Source: DASXKD01 sp963806145
GTDB lineage: Bacteria > Actinomycetota > Actinomycetes > Streptosporangiales > Streptosporangiaceae
DNA: 64,000 bases
NCBI GenBank assembly: GCA_963806145.1
Contig: CAWDXD010000043.1
Coordinates: 62,001-126,000, forward strand
Reading direction: 5' to 3'
Both the position numbers and the translations under genes were made by a program. Positions 7,789 to 15,150 of this stretch are shown here, piece by piece (positions within the stretch are counted from its first letter, which is position 1; each line of letters begins with the position of its first letter). A model generated the notes under the pieces. It did no database searches. It saw only the letters and a list, made by a program, of their open reading frames with translations, and was not told the origin of the DNA.

Positions 7789-8913
7789 AAGGCGTTCGAG
7801 GAGGGGCCGTGGAGCAGGATGACCCCGTCCGAGCGCGGGCGGATCATCTGGCGCATCGGTGACATGCCCGGCGCCAACTTCCACTCCTACACGCTGCGCG
7901 AGCCGGTCGGCGTCGTCGGGCAGATCATCCCGTGGAACTTCCCGCTGCTGATGGCCGCGTGGAAGCTCGGCCCGGCGCTGGCCACCGGCAACTGCGTGAT
8001 CCTCAAGCCGGCCGAGCAGACCCCGCTGACCGCGCTGAAGCTCGCCGAGCTGATCGCCGAGGCCGGGGTTCCCGAGGGCGTGGTGAACGTGGTCACGGGC
8101 TTCGGCGAGACCGCCGGCGCGGCCCTGGCCGCCCACAACGACGTGGACAAGGTGGCGTTCACCGGGTCCACCGAGGTGGGCAAGCTCATCGTCACCGCGG
8201 CGACGGGGAACCTGAAGAAGGTATCCCTGGAACTGGGCGGCAAGAGCCCGAACATCGTGTTCGACGACGCCGACCAGGCCGCCATCGAGGGCGCCGCCAA
8301 CGCGATCTTCTTCAACCACGGGCAGTGCTGCGTCGCGGGCTCCCGGCTGTTCGTCCAGGAGAGCCGGTTCGACGAGGTCGTGGACGGCGTCGCCGAGATC
8401 GCCAAGTCGATCAAGCTCGGTTCCGGGCTTGACGAGGGCACCCAGATGGGCCCGCTGGTCTCCGACGAGCAGTTCCGCCGGGTGACCGGCTACCTGGAGT
8501 CGGGCAAGGCGGACGGTGCCACGGCGCTGACCGGCGGCGGGCGCTTCGGTGACAAGGGCTACTTCGTGGAGCCGACCGTGCTCACCAACACCAGCCCCAG
8601 CATGAAGATCGTGCGTGAGGAGATCTTCGGGCCGGTGGTGGTCGCGGCGCCGTTCAGCGACCTGGACGAGATCGCGGCCGCGGCCAACGACACCGAGTAC
8701 GGCCTCGGCGCGGGCATCTGGACCAAGGACATCTCCAAGGCCCACGCGCTCGCCAAGAAGATCCGGGCCGGCACGGTGTGGATCAACTGCTACAACGTGT
8801 TCGACGCGTCGCTGCCGTTCGGCGGGTACAAGCAGTCCGGCTGGGGACGCGAGATGGGCCACGAGGTGCTCGAGGCCTACACCGAGGTCAAGGCCGTCAC
8901 CGCGCAGCTCTGA
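7789..8913 (+). pseudogene. Aldehyde dehydrogenase, N-terminus lost and internally deleted
   Basis: Homology to NAD(P)-dependent aldehyde dehydrogenases starts at KAFEEGPWSRMTP (7789) and jumps, near 7864, straight to PGANFHSYTLREPVG; about 75-80 residues between these blocks in normal members are missing, as are ~50 at the N-terminus. Everything after that is well kept: cofactor motif IIPWNFP, catalytic Glu in LELGGKSP, catalytic Cys in GQCC and the C-terminal PFGGYKQSG. The frame is open from a GTG at 7726, so a ~395-residue product is possible, but it would lack much of the coenzyme-binding N-terminus. Probably inactive unless the junction is an assembly artefact. Confidence 0.75.
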
Positions 8914-9005
8914 CCGTCCCGCGCAGCTCCTACCGCAGCGCCGCTCCTACCGGCAGCGCCGCTCCGGCCGCAGCGCACCCGACCGGCCGGGCAGCTGTCC
9001 GGCAC

Positions 9006-9042
9006 CGAGGAGGCCGGGGCCCCACGGGACCCGGCCTCCTCG
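9006..9042. terminator. Bidirectional hairpin terminator
   Basis: Perfect 13-bp stem (9006-9018 with 9030-9042), 11-nt loop, between the convergent aldehyde dehydrogenase (ends 8913) and TfoX-like gene (ends 9054). It ends 11 nt before the TfoX stop codon, so it can serve both directions. Confidence 0.7.
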
Positions 9043-9053
9043 CGTTGGTGCCG

Positions 9054-9419
9054 CTACTTCCGGGGCGTCTTGGGCTTCTTGACCTTCGGCGGCAGCGTGC
9101 CGACATGGGCGAGCGCCCGCTCCACCCACTGCGCCGCCACGTCGGGCGTGCCGCGCCAGGCCTCGGGCAGGCTGGTGTACCCGCCCATCGGGCGCTCGGC
9201 CGGCCCGAAGGGGCCAGCGCCGTCGATGCCCTCCAGTTCGGTGCGCCCCGCGTCGTCGAGCCGGACGCCCAGGGCGGGCCCGAACAGCCCGGCGAACATG
9301 TTGCCGTGCACGAACGCGCCGAGGTTGCCGAACATCGGCTTGACCTCGACCGCCGGGTCGTCGGGCAGCACGGACCGGAAGAAGTCCTTGTCGGCCTCAC
9401 TCGGCTTGGGTATCTCCAT
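9054..9419 (-). CDS. TfoX N-terminal domain protein
   Basis: 121 aa. The TfoX_N-like core is recognisable in VEVKPMFGNLGAFVHGNMFAGLFG and the MGGYTSLPEAWRG segment, with a basic Lys/Pro tail. This domain occurs alone in many actinomycetes with unknown role; the name comes from a competence regulator and should not imply competence here. Start at ATG 9419, preceded by AAGGAG. It lies 31 nt after the VOC gene on the same strand, so the two likely form an operon. Confidence 0.82.
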   Translation of the reverse strand: MEIPKPSEADKDFFRSVLPDDPAVEVKPMFGNLGAFVHGNMFAGLFGPALGVRLDDAGRTELEGIDGAGPFGPAERPMGGYTSLPEAWRGTPDVAAQWVERALAHVGTLPPKVKKPKTPRK

Positions 9420-9450
9420 GGTCAGCTCCTTCAGCCCAGCCCGGCCGGCG

Positions 9451-10227
9451 TCAGGCCGGCATCGAGGCCTGGAACAGACTGAACACGGCCCCCTGCGGGT
9501 CGGTGACCACGGCCATCTTGCCGATCGGGGTGCCGAACGGCGCCACCATGACCGAGCCGCCCAGCTCGGTGATCCTGGCCGCGGAAGCGTCCGCGTCGGC
9601 GACCGCGAAATACACGTGCCAGTGGTTCGGCACGCCCTCCATCTGTGGCGGCGTCGTGCCGCCGACCTCCTTGCCTGCCACCTGGAACATGGTGTACTTG
9701 CCCTCACCCATCTCCATGGTGCCGGTGGTCACGCCGAGCACCTGCTCGTAGAACGTCACGGCCGCGGGGTTGTCGGTGATCAGCTCGTTCCATATCACCG
9801 TCCCCGGCTCGTTCACCAGAGTGGACCCGAGGTGCTGGCCGGCCTGCCACAGAGCCACGGCGGCGCCGCTCGGGTCCAGGACGAAGGCCATCCGCCCCGC
9901 GTCCATCACGTCGAAGGGCTCCATGGCGACGGTGCCGCCGGCCGGGCCGACCTTGGCGGACACCTCGTCGACCGAGTCGACGGCCAGGTAGGTGTTCCAC
10001 ATCGGCGGTGCCCCGGCATCGGCCAGCTCCGGCGACTGGGGCGCGATCGCGGCGACGCTCTCGTCGCCGATCTTGGCGATGGAGTACACCGCGTCGCCCT
10101 CCATCGGCTGGTCGTCGTAGGACCAGCCGAACACCCCGGTGTAGAAGGCCTTCGCAGCAGCCTGGTCGGTGGTCTGCAGGTCCACCCAGTTGGGCGTGCC
10201 CTGCGCGTAGGAATCGCGGGTTGGCAT
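9451..10227 (-). CDS. VOC-family protein with two glyoxalase-like domains
   Basis: 258 aa made of two tandem vicinal-oxygen-chelate modules, roughly 8-125 and 135-257. Each has the pattern W-x-(D/E)-L-x-T-x-D then FY-x2-(V/L)-(F/L)-G and ends with a DP-x-GA-x-(F/V)-x-L-(F/W)-Q-type strand. This matches the actinobacterial Cfp30B-like group, often labelled hydroxylase or glyoxalase/bleomycin resistance without proven substrate. GAGGGG precedes the ATG. First gene of a probable two-gene unit with the TfoX-domain gene. Confidence 0.87.
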   Translation of the reverse strand: MPTRDSYAQGTPNWVDLQTTDQAAAKAFYTGVFGWSYDDQPMEGDAVYSIAKIGDESVAAIAPQSPELADAGAPPMWNTYLAVDSVDEVSAKVGPAGGTVAMEPFDVMDAGRMAFVLDPSGAAVALWQAGQHLGSTLVNEPGTVIWNELITDNPAAVTFYEQVLGVTTGTMEMGEGKYTMFQVAGKEVGGTTPPQMEGVPNHWHVYFAVADADASAARITELGGSVMVAPFGTPIGKMAVVTDPQGAVFSLFQASMPA

Positions 10228-10535
10228 GACATTCCCCTCTCCTGGAACAGCGGCGCGTCAGTGCAGAAGCGGCGCCTCAGGTTGTCTTGTGCCGGCTCAT
10301 CCGCAGCCGGTCCGCGGTCCGGTACCCCCTGGTGAGCACGCAGGATCGTGGTGTCCCGCAGGCCGGCGGCCTGTGCGAATCCCCCCGCGGGTGCAGGACC
10401 ACGTTCGCGACACTACCCGAGCCCTGTCACAAGCCGCAGGTCGAGGGCTGCTGCTCCCGCTGCTCTACGCAGGCCGTGGCCACCGGGTGCCAGCCTGTGC
10501 GGTGGCCCGGGGCAGCCGGTGCGTAGGCTGCGACC
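10228..10535. other. 308-nt divergent intergenic region
   Basis: Lies between the minus-strand VOC gene and the plus-strand DUF4287/DUF5655 gene. Apart from the leaderless-type promoter at its right end, no gene or clear repeat is seen. Confidence 0.6.
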
Positions 10536-10538
10536 GTG
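10524..10538 (+). promoter_or_regulatory. Leaderless-type promoter (-10 TAGGCT) for DUF4287/DUF5655 gene
   Basis: TAGGCT at 10524-10529, 6-nt spacer, GTG start at 10536. Same layout as at 4497 and 7021. Confidence 0.45.
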
Positions 10539-11108
10539 GCGAACACACCCGACGACATGATGGGCGCGGTGGTCGGGTCGCTGGCCGCCCGCACCGGGCG
10601 CTCGCTGGAGGAATGGCTGGCCCTGGTCGAGGCGTCCGGGATCGACCCGCTGGACCAGAACGCGGTGCGCCGCTGGTTGCGGTCCGAGCACGGTGTCCCG
10701 CAGAACAGCCAGTGGGCCATCGCCGATGCCGCCGCGCGGGCCGCCGGGTGGGTGCGGCCCAGCGTCGAGGAATACATCGACAGCCAGTACCGTGGCGCCA
10801 AGACGGCCCTGCGCCCGATCTACGACGCCCTCGCCAGCGCCATCATGGGGCTCGGCGAGGACGTGGTGGTGGAGGGCCGCGGTGGCTACACGCCATTCGT
10901 GCGCGGCCGGCAGTTCGCGGCGGTCGCGGCGGCGGCACGGGACCGGGTGGACCTCGGGCTGCGGTTCACCGATCCGCCGGCGAGCGGGCGCTTGCAGCCT
11001 GCCAGTGCTCCGGGGCAGGCCACCCACAAGGTCGCACTGCGCAGCGTGACCGACGTGGACGACGAACTCCTGCACCTGGTGCGGGTGGCCTACGACCAGA
11101 ACCCCTGA
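10536..11108 (+). CDS. DUF4287/DUF5655 domain protein
   Basis: 190 aa. Residues ~8-70 (MMGAVVGSLAARTGRSLEEW... and the WLRSEHGVPQNSQWAIA segment) fit DUF4287. Residues ~85-185 fit DUF5655, with TALRPIYDALASAIMGLGEDV, the YTPFVRGRQFA strand and VDLGLRF. This two-domain arrangement is common in actinomycetes; function unknown, though DUF5655 also appears in predicted nucleic-acid-handling proteins. GTG start fits the leaderless box just upstream. Monocistronic; followed by a tandem repeat region. Confidence 0.8.
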   Translation: MANTPDDMMGAVVGSLAARTGRSLEEWLALVEASGIDPLDQNAVRRWLRSEHGVPQNSQWAIADAAARAAGWVRPSVEEYIDSQYRGAKTALRPIYDALASAIMGLGEDVVVEGRGGYTPFVRGRQFAAVAAAARDRVDLGLRFTDPPASGRLQPASAPGQATHKVALRSVTDVDDELLHLVRVAYDQNP

Positions 11109-11135
11109 TCACCCCGCCGCCGGATACGGGACGGC

Positions 11136-11208
11136 CGAGCGGGGACGGCCGGCCGGGCGCCATAAGTAACCCGAGCGGGGACAGCCGGCCCGGGCGCCGT
11201 AAATAAGA
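11136..11208. repeat. Imperfect tandem duplication, 36-bp unit, two copies
   Basis: Units begin at 11136 and 11172, each starting CGAGCGGGGAC and running through GGGCGCC to a TAA-rich end. They differ at a few positions and by one base in a CC run. The array sits between the DUF5655 stop and the MarR start, so it may hold regulator-binding repeats for the MarR gene. Confidence 0.7.
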
Positions 11209-11217
11209 TAGCGATAG

Positions 11218-11234
11218 ATGCATGAGTGATGCAT
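11218..11234. promoter_or_regulatory. Candidate MarR operator (two ATGCAT boxes)
   Basis: ATGCAT at 11218-11223 and again at 11229-11234, separated by GAGTG, in an unusually A+T-rich stretch ending 9 nt before the MarR start codon. ATGCAT is self-complementary, so the pair forms a symmetrical site. Autoregulation by the encoded MarR protein is the natural inference; not proven. Confidence 0.45.
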
Positions 11235-11243
11235 TATTGAAGT

Positions 11244-11795
11244 ATGAGCCGACGCCTGGAGAACCTGCTCGGAGCGCTGGCCGTGGCCCTCGCTGACGCC
11301 ATCGCCTCGGCCGTGGAGACGGCCACCGGTCATGCCGGAGTCATGGGCGCGGCGCTGGCGACCCTGGCGCAGGAACCCGGCCTGAGCATCGAGCAGTTGC
11401 GGGTGCCGCTTGGCCGTACCCAGTCGGCCACCGTCCGCGTCGTCGATCAGCTCGCCGCCGAGGGGTACGCAGAACGCCGGCCCGGGCGCGACCAGCGCTC
11501 GGTCGCGGTGGTCCTCACCCCGAAGGGCGCCGAGGCCGCCGCGCGCGTGCTGGCCAGCCGGGAACAGGTGCTCCGCGACGCCCTCGGCGGGCTCACCCCC
11601 GCCGAGCGGAAGTCGCTCACCGGCACGCTGGAGAAGGTACTCACGCGGATAACCTCGGACCGGCCCCACGCCGACCAGATCTGCCGGCTGTGCGACCTCG
11701 CCGCCTGCCCGGACCGGGCCTGCCCGGTCGAACTCGCCGCCCGCGACCGGGAGCAGGTTTCCGGCCGCGCTGTTAAGGAAGTGATCCGGCCATGA
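11244..11795 (+). CDS. MarR-family regulator with C-terminal cysteine cluster
   Basis: 183 aa. Winged helix at ~35-110: IEQLRVPLGRTQSATVRVVDQL recognition helices, then RRPGRDQRSVAVVLTPKG wing. The C-terminus carries four cysteines (147, 150, 155, 160) in CRLCDLAACPDRACPVE, a cluster found in an actinobacterial MarR subgroup and suitable for metal binding or redox sensing. Start at ATG 11244, with the ATGCAT repeats just upstream. It overlaps the next gene by ATGA, so the membrane protein downstream is coexpressed and may be its effector. Confidence 0.87.
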   Translation: MSRRLENLLGALAVALADAIASAVETATGHAGVMGAALATLAQEPGLSIEQLRVPLGRTQSATVRVVDQLAAEGYAERRPGRDQRSVAVVLTPKGAEAAARVLASREQVLRDALGGLTPAERKSLTGTLEKVLTRITSDRPHADQICRLCDLAACPDRACPVELAARDREQVSGRAVKEVIRP

Positions 11796-12352
11796 CCACC
11801 CGCCTGCCATACCGCCCGATCGCCGACAGGGACCGGCAGCGGGCCTGCCGGCTGGCACACGTCTTCGGCGCCGCCGCGGTAACCGGGGTTGCCCTGCTCC
11901 TGCTCGCGGTGACCCAGTTCCGCGCACAACCCCCGGTGCCGGCGCTGATCGCGGTGGGATCGGCCCTGGCGCTGGCCGCGGGGCTGGCCGCCGACCTGAG
12001 CGCGCGCCCGCCCCGCGTGCTGCTCGGCGGCGACTGGCTGACCGTGTCCCGGCTGGGCCGCTGGCAGCGGGTGGACACCGGGCGGCTGACCGGCCTGTCG
12101 GCCAACCCCCGGGTGGCCGACAGCATCACGCTCCTCGACGAGGACGGCAACCGCGCCGAGATCGACATCCGTGTCCTGGTGCGGAACCCGCTGATCTGGC
12201 AGCAGGTCTGTCAGGGAGTCAGCCGTGCCCGCCGCCGCGGCTCGCTGGAACTGGCCGAGGCGGACTCGCTGCTGTGGGACAGCGTCTGCCGGGAGGTGGC
12301 CAAGGCTGACCGGCAGGCACTGACCAGCCTCGACTTCGGCCTGCGCCACTGA
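11792..12352 (+). CDS. Two-TM membrane protein with PH-like cytosolic domain
   Basis: 186 aa, not assigned to a named family. Two hydrophobic helices at ~23-42 and ~50-69 are followed by a soluble domain with beta-rich segments (PPRVLLGGDWLTVSRLGRWQ, SITLLDEDGNRAEIDI), which recalls bacterial PH-like membrane proteins. The last ~50 residues are helical and basic. Start ATG overlaps the MarR stop by four bases. Function unknown; coupling suggests the MarR protein responds to, or controls, a membrane-related state. Confidence 0.7.
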   Translation: MTTRLPYRPIADRDRQRACRLAHVFGAAAVTGVALLLLAVTQFRAQPPVPALIAVGSALALAAGLAADLSARPPRVLLGGDWLTVSRLGRWQRVDTGRLTGLSANPRVADSITLLDEDGNRAEIDIRVLVRNPLIWQQVCQGVSRARRRGSLELAEADSLLWDSVCREVAKADRQALTSLDFGLRH

Positions 12353-12406
12353 CCACCCGCGCCACGCCGACGCGCCACCCCCGCGCGCCCCCAAGCCCCT
12401 CTACTA

Positions 12407-12439
12407 CCCCGCACCCCCAAAACCCCTCTACGTGCGGGG
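12407..12439. terminator. Possible hairpin terminator between convergent genes
   Basis: CCCCGCAC (12407-12414) pairs exactly with GTGCGGGG (12432-12439) across a 17-nt loop. It sits between the plus-strand membrane-protein gene (ends 12352) and the minus-strand gene ending at 12472. The long loop makes it a moderate-strength call. Confidence 0.45.
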
Positions 12440-12471
12440 ACTGGTCTCCGGCGCGCTGAAGGGCTAAGGCC

Positions 12472-12780
12472 TCACCAGCGGTGGCTGGTGACCTGGCCGC
12501 CGGTGACGGTGACCTGGCCGCCGGGGGTGTCGTGGTCCCGCCAGATGGTGTAGCTACCGGCAGCCAGCCCCTCGTACACGACCGCATACCTGGTGCCGGC
12601 GGGAACCGGCCGGGCCCGGACCGCGGCATGTGTCCGCGGCGCGCCCGGGGTGTCGGGGCTGATCTCGATCTCGGCACCGAGCAGGTCCGCCGGTGTGTAC
12701 AGGACCAGCGCGCCGGTGTCGGCGCCGAGGTCGAGCAGCACCGTGCCCGCGCTGGTGGGGCCGTACCTGTGCTCGCTCAT
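12472..12780 (-). CDS. Small uncharacterised protein, beta-rich, DUF4331 operon
   Basis: 102 aa from ATG 12780, preceded by GGAAGG. A longer frame upstream is Pro/Arg-rich and looks non-coding. The sequence alternates short beta strands (GTVLLDLGADTGALVLY, AEIEISPD, RYAVVYEGLAAGSYTIW) and ends in GGQVTVTGGQVTSHRW, suggesting a compact immunoglobulin-like or transthyretin-like fold. No signal peptide. Third and last gene of the minus-strand set behind the Tat-signal protein and DUF4331; its 102-nt gap to DUF4331 fits one operon. Function unknown. Confidence 0.7.
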   Translation of the reverse strand: MSEHRYGPTSAGTVLLDLGADTGALVLYTPADLLGAEIEISPDTPGAPRTHAAVRARPVPAGTRYAVVYEGLAAGSYTIWRDHDTPGGQVTVTGGQVTSHRW

Positions 12781-12882
12781 GGGTTCCTTCCCATCGGGTC
12801 GGCTGGGTCCCCGGCGCGGGGCCGGATGCCGGTCCCGGGCTGGAGGAATCCCGGGACCGGCACCTGCCCCGCCGGGAGGCAA

Positions 12883-14274
12883 TCAGGAGGAGGGAACGTC
12901 GAACCCGCTGTACGGCACCCCGAGGTAGGGGAAGGTGTTCAGATAGGCCGCGTTCACGCTGGCGCTGGTCAGGCCGTCGGTGACCTGGCTGGCGGCGCCG
13001 TCCGGTGTGAAGCTGGGGTCTACCAGCGCGAAGGTCAGGCCCGCGACGGCCCGCAGTTCGACCGTGACGACGTCGTCGAACACACGGCGGCCGTTGGGGA
13101 ACCCGGCCAGGTCCCCGCCGAGCAGCCCGAGGATGTTCGGGTTACTCGACGGCTTGATCGCCGTGTTGAGGCGCAGCATGTCGGACAGGACCGAGCCGGT
13201 GTTGTTCTGGAAGTTCGGGATGATCCCGCTGGGGATCCCGGTGAGCAGGATCGCTTCCAGGTCGGCTCGCGCCTTGCCGGACGCTACCAGCGCCGCGAGG
13301 TTGGGGAACACGCCCGGGTAGAGCGAAGGCAGCGCGGCGGCCAGGCCGGGCTGGGCGTAGTAGTGGGCGAACTGCTTGTCCCCCGCGGGCGGCAGGGTGT
13401 TCCAGCGGTCCTTGTCGCCGAGCGCGATGATGACCTCGTTGATCAGCGGGTTGCCCAGCCGGGAGACCTGGCGGTAAGGCCCGGTGTTGACGGTCGTGCC
13501 GGTCTGCTCGTCGAATGCGCTCGCGGACTGGCGGCTCGCGGTGGTCCACACCCCGATCACGGACTTGGGATCGGACTCCCCGCTGGCGCCCTTCTGCACC
13601 AGTTCCCTGATGGGCACCTGGATGGCGATGGAGTGGACGTTGAAGTTGTTGGTCGCGTTCACGCCCGGGGCCGGCTTCGAGAACACGTGCATGCCGTACT
13701 GGGCGTGCAGGTTCTGGAACGGGCGCAGGTTGCCAAGGTCGAAGATCGAGCCGAGGTCCACGTAGAAGCCCTCGGCCCGCTGGCCGGCGAAGACCCTGAT
13801 GCCACGGCCGAGGTCGTGCACGGCAGAGCCGGCGAGATTGGCGTAGTCCGGAGTGGACAGCGGGCCGATGTTGCACGGCGGGCAGGCCAGGTTCTTGCCC
13901 AGCTCGGTGCCGGTGCCGTGCGACATGATCTTGCGGACCGAGTAGAACTGGCGGCTGTTCCAGTTGGGGCTCGCCAGCGATCTGATCGGGCCGGTGTTGT
14001 AGAGGAACGTCTCCGGGTTGCGCAGTCGGCTCTGGAACTGGAACCGGTAGGTGATGTCGGCTACGCCGTCCCCATTGTTGTCAATGTGGATCTCGTAGCG
14101 GACGTCGTCACCGAACTGGTAGAAGTTCGGGCCGCCGGCGGGTGCCTGGAGCGGGATGTAGTTGGCGATCAGCGTGACGCTGTTGGGCCGGTTGGGGCTC
14201 ACGAACGCATAGAGGTCGGTGCTGTCAGCGACCGGATCCATGGAAATTTCGGGAGCCTCGCGATGGGAAGACAT
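12883..14274 (-). CDS. DUF4331 domain protein
   Basis: 463 aa, DUF4331 over the full length, with the family's opening MSSHREAP and DPVADSTDLYAFVSP, the DIHIDNNGDG-like stretch (YEIHIDNNGDGVAD) and the closing NAAYLNTFPYLGVPYSG. The Asp/Asn-rich loops suggest metal-stabilised beta structure. No signal peptide is visible although many relatives are exported. Biochemical role unproven; such genes often sit with ECF sigma factors and exported proteins. Middle gene between the Tat-signal protein and the 102-aa gene, likely transcribed from the SigK-like promoter at ~15.0 kb. Confidence 0.85.
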   Translation of the reverse strand: MSSHREAPEISMDPVADSTDLYAFVSPNRPNSVTLIANYIPLQAPAGGPNFYQFGDDVRYEIHIDNNGDGVADITYRFQFQSRLRNPETFLYNTGPIRSLASPNWNSRQFYSVRKIMSHGTGTELGKNLACPPCNIGPLSTPDYANLAGSAVHDLGRGIRVFAGQRAEGFYVDLGSIFDLGNLRPFQNLHAQYGMHVFSKPAPGVNATNNFNVHSIAIQVPIRELVQKGASGESDPKSVIGVWTTASRQSASAFDEQTGTTVNTGPYRQVSRLGNPLINEVIIALGDKDRWNTLPPAGDKQFAHYYAQPGLAAALPSLYPGVFPNLAALVASGKARADLEAILLTGIPSGIIPNFQNNTGSVLSDMLRLNTAIKPSSNPNILGLLGGDLAGFPNGRRVFDDVVTVELRAVAGLTFALVDPSFTPDGAASQVTDGLTSASVNAAYLNTFPYLGVPYSGFDVPSS

Positions 14275-14531
14275 CAGTTACCTCACAGGCTTGTCGTGGG
14301 ACGGGCGCCTGGCCGGGTCCGGCGTTCGGCGCGGCAGTGCGGATTGGCGGGCAGCGGACTGGTCGGATCGCAGGGCCGGCCGGGGACCGCTCCGATCCCG
14401 GGCAGCACCGGCCACGCCGTCCGCCGGGAAGTGCGGGCGGCCTGCTCTGGGGTGCGTGGGGATGGAGCGAGTCTCAGGCCGGCGGTGCGGCTGGGTCCAA
14501 GGTCAGTGTGGTGCGGGCGTGCCTGCGGCGG

Positions 14532-14879
14532 TCAGCGGATGGAGTGCGCCAGCCTGGCCGCCAGGTCAGGGTCGCGGAGCCGGGTCTTGGACTCCCCGGC
14601 GAACACGTCCATTTCGCCGGACCGCAGGTCACGGACATGCACGATGACCGGCTCCGCCGGGCTGGGCGTCCCCGCCGCCTGGCCGCGATGCGCCCGTGGT
14701 GCAGCGGCCGCGGATGCGGCGGCCGCGGGAGCGGCGAGGGTGCCGATCGCGGTGGCGGCCAGGCCGGCCCCGGCGAGGCCCGCCGCACCGTAGAGGACGG
14801 ATCGCCGGGACGGCCCCGGCTGGCCGGCGCCTTCTGCCGAGCCGTCTGCGGACTGATCCGGGTGGATTTGTGACGACAT
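14532..14879 (-). CDS. Tat-exported small protein
   Basis: 115 aa. A twin-arginine signal is clear: PSRRSVLYGAAGLAGAG, Arg25-Arg26 followed by an Ala/Gly hydrophobic core to ~residue 57. The mature part of ~55 residues contains EPVIVHVRDLRSGEMDVFAG, a short domain often paired with DUF4331 genes in actinomycetes. Start at ATG 14879 with GGAGGGG upstream. It leads the minus-strand operon (257-nt gap to DUF4331) and faces the sigma/anti-sigma genes divergently. Likely an export-dependent output of that sigma system; exact role unknown. Confidence 0.8.
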   Translation of the reverse strand: MSSQIHPDQSADGSAEGAGQPGPSRRSVLYGAAGLAGAGLAATAIGTLAAPAAAASAAAAPRAHRGQAAGTPSPAEPVIVHVRDLRSGEMDVFAGESKTRLRDPDLAARLAHSIR

Positions 14880-14992
14880 GAGACAGTTCCCCTCCAGGCG
14901 CGGCAGCCTCCGCACAACTCCCCTCCCTGTTGTGCGAAGGCAGCCAACGCCATGCTGTGCCCGGGCTTCGAAGTGCCCGGCCTCGCCCGCTT

Positions 14993-15019
14993 CTTCGGGG
15001 TGGACGGTCATCCGGATGC
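14993..15019 (-). promoter_or_regulatory. SigK-like promoter for Tat-signal/DUF4331 operon
   Basis: Read on the minus strand: GCATCC (15019-15014), 15-nt spacer, CCGAAG (14998-14993). Each box differs by one base from the mycobacterial SigK consensus CCATCC / CCGAAT as I recall it, and the spacing equals that of the divergent copy at 15117-15143. It would give a 5' leader of about 105 nt before the start at 14879. Confidence 0.5.
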
Positions 15020-15116
15020 CACCAGAGCCGGGTCGTTACCGAACCGTTACCTATTGCGCGGTACCGGCTCCCTCAAGGCCGGAAAGGTGTCGGTGTAAGC
15101 CCGGCGGCCGGATGGG

Positions 15117-15143
15117 CCATCCGTTTTTGCCGGGGCGCCGAAT
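15117..15143 (+). promoter_or_regulatory. SigK-like autoregulatory promoter for sigma/anti-sigma pair
   Basis: CCATCC at 15117-15122, 15-nt spacer, CCGAAT at 15138-15143. Both boxes match the remembered mycobacterial SigK consensus exactly. Transcription would begin near 15150, so the ATG at 15142, inside the -10 box, cannot be the start for this transcript. Confidence 0.55.
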
Positions 15144-15150
15144 GGAAGGC

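Noticed and set aside
15142..15144. ATG 15142 as start of the SigK-like gene
   Set aside because: It overlaps the predicted CCGAAT -10 box; kept only as an alternative because the promoter itself is unproven.
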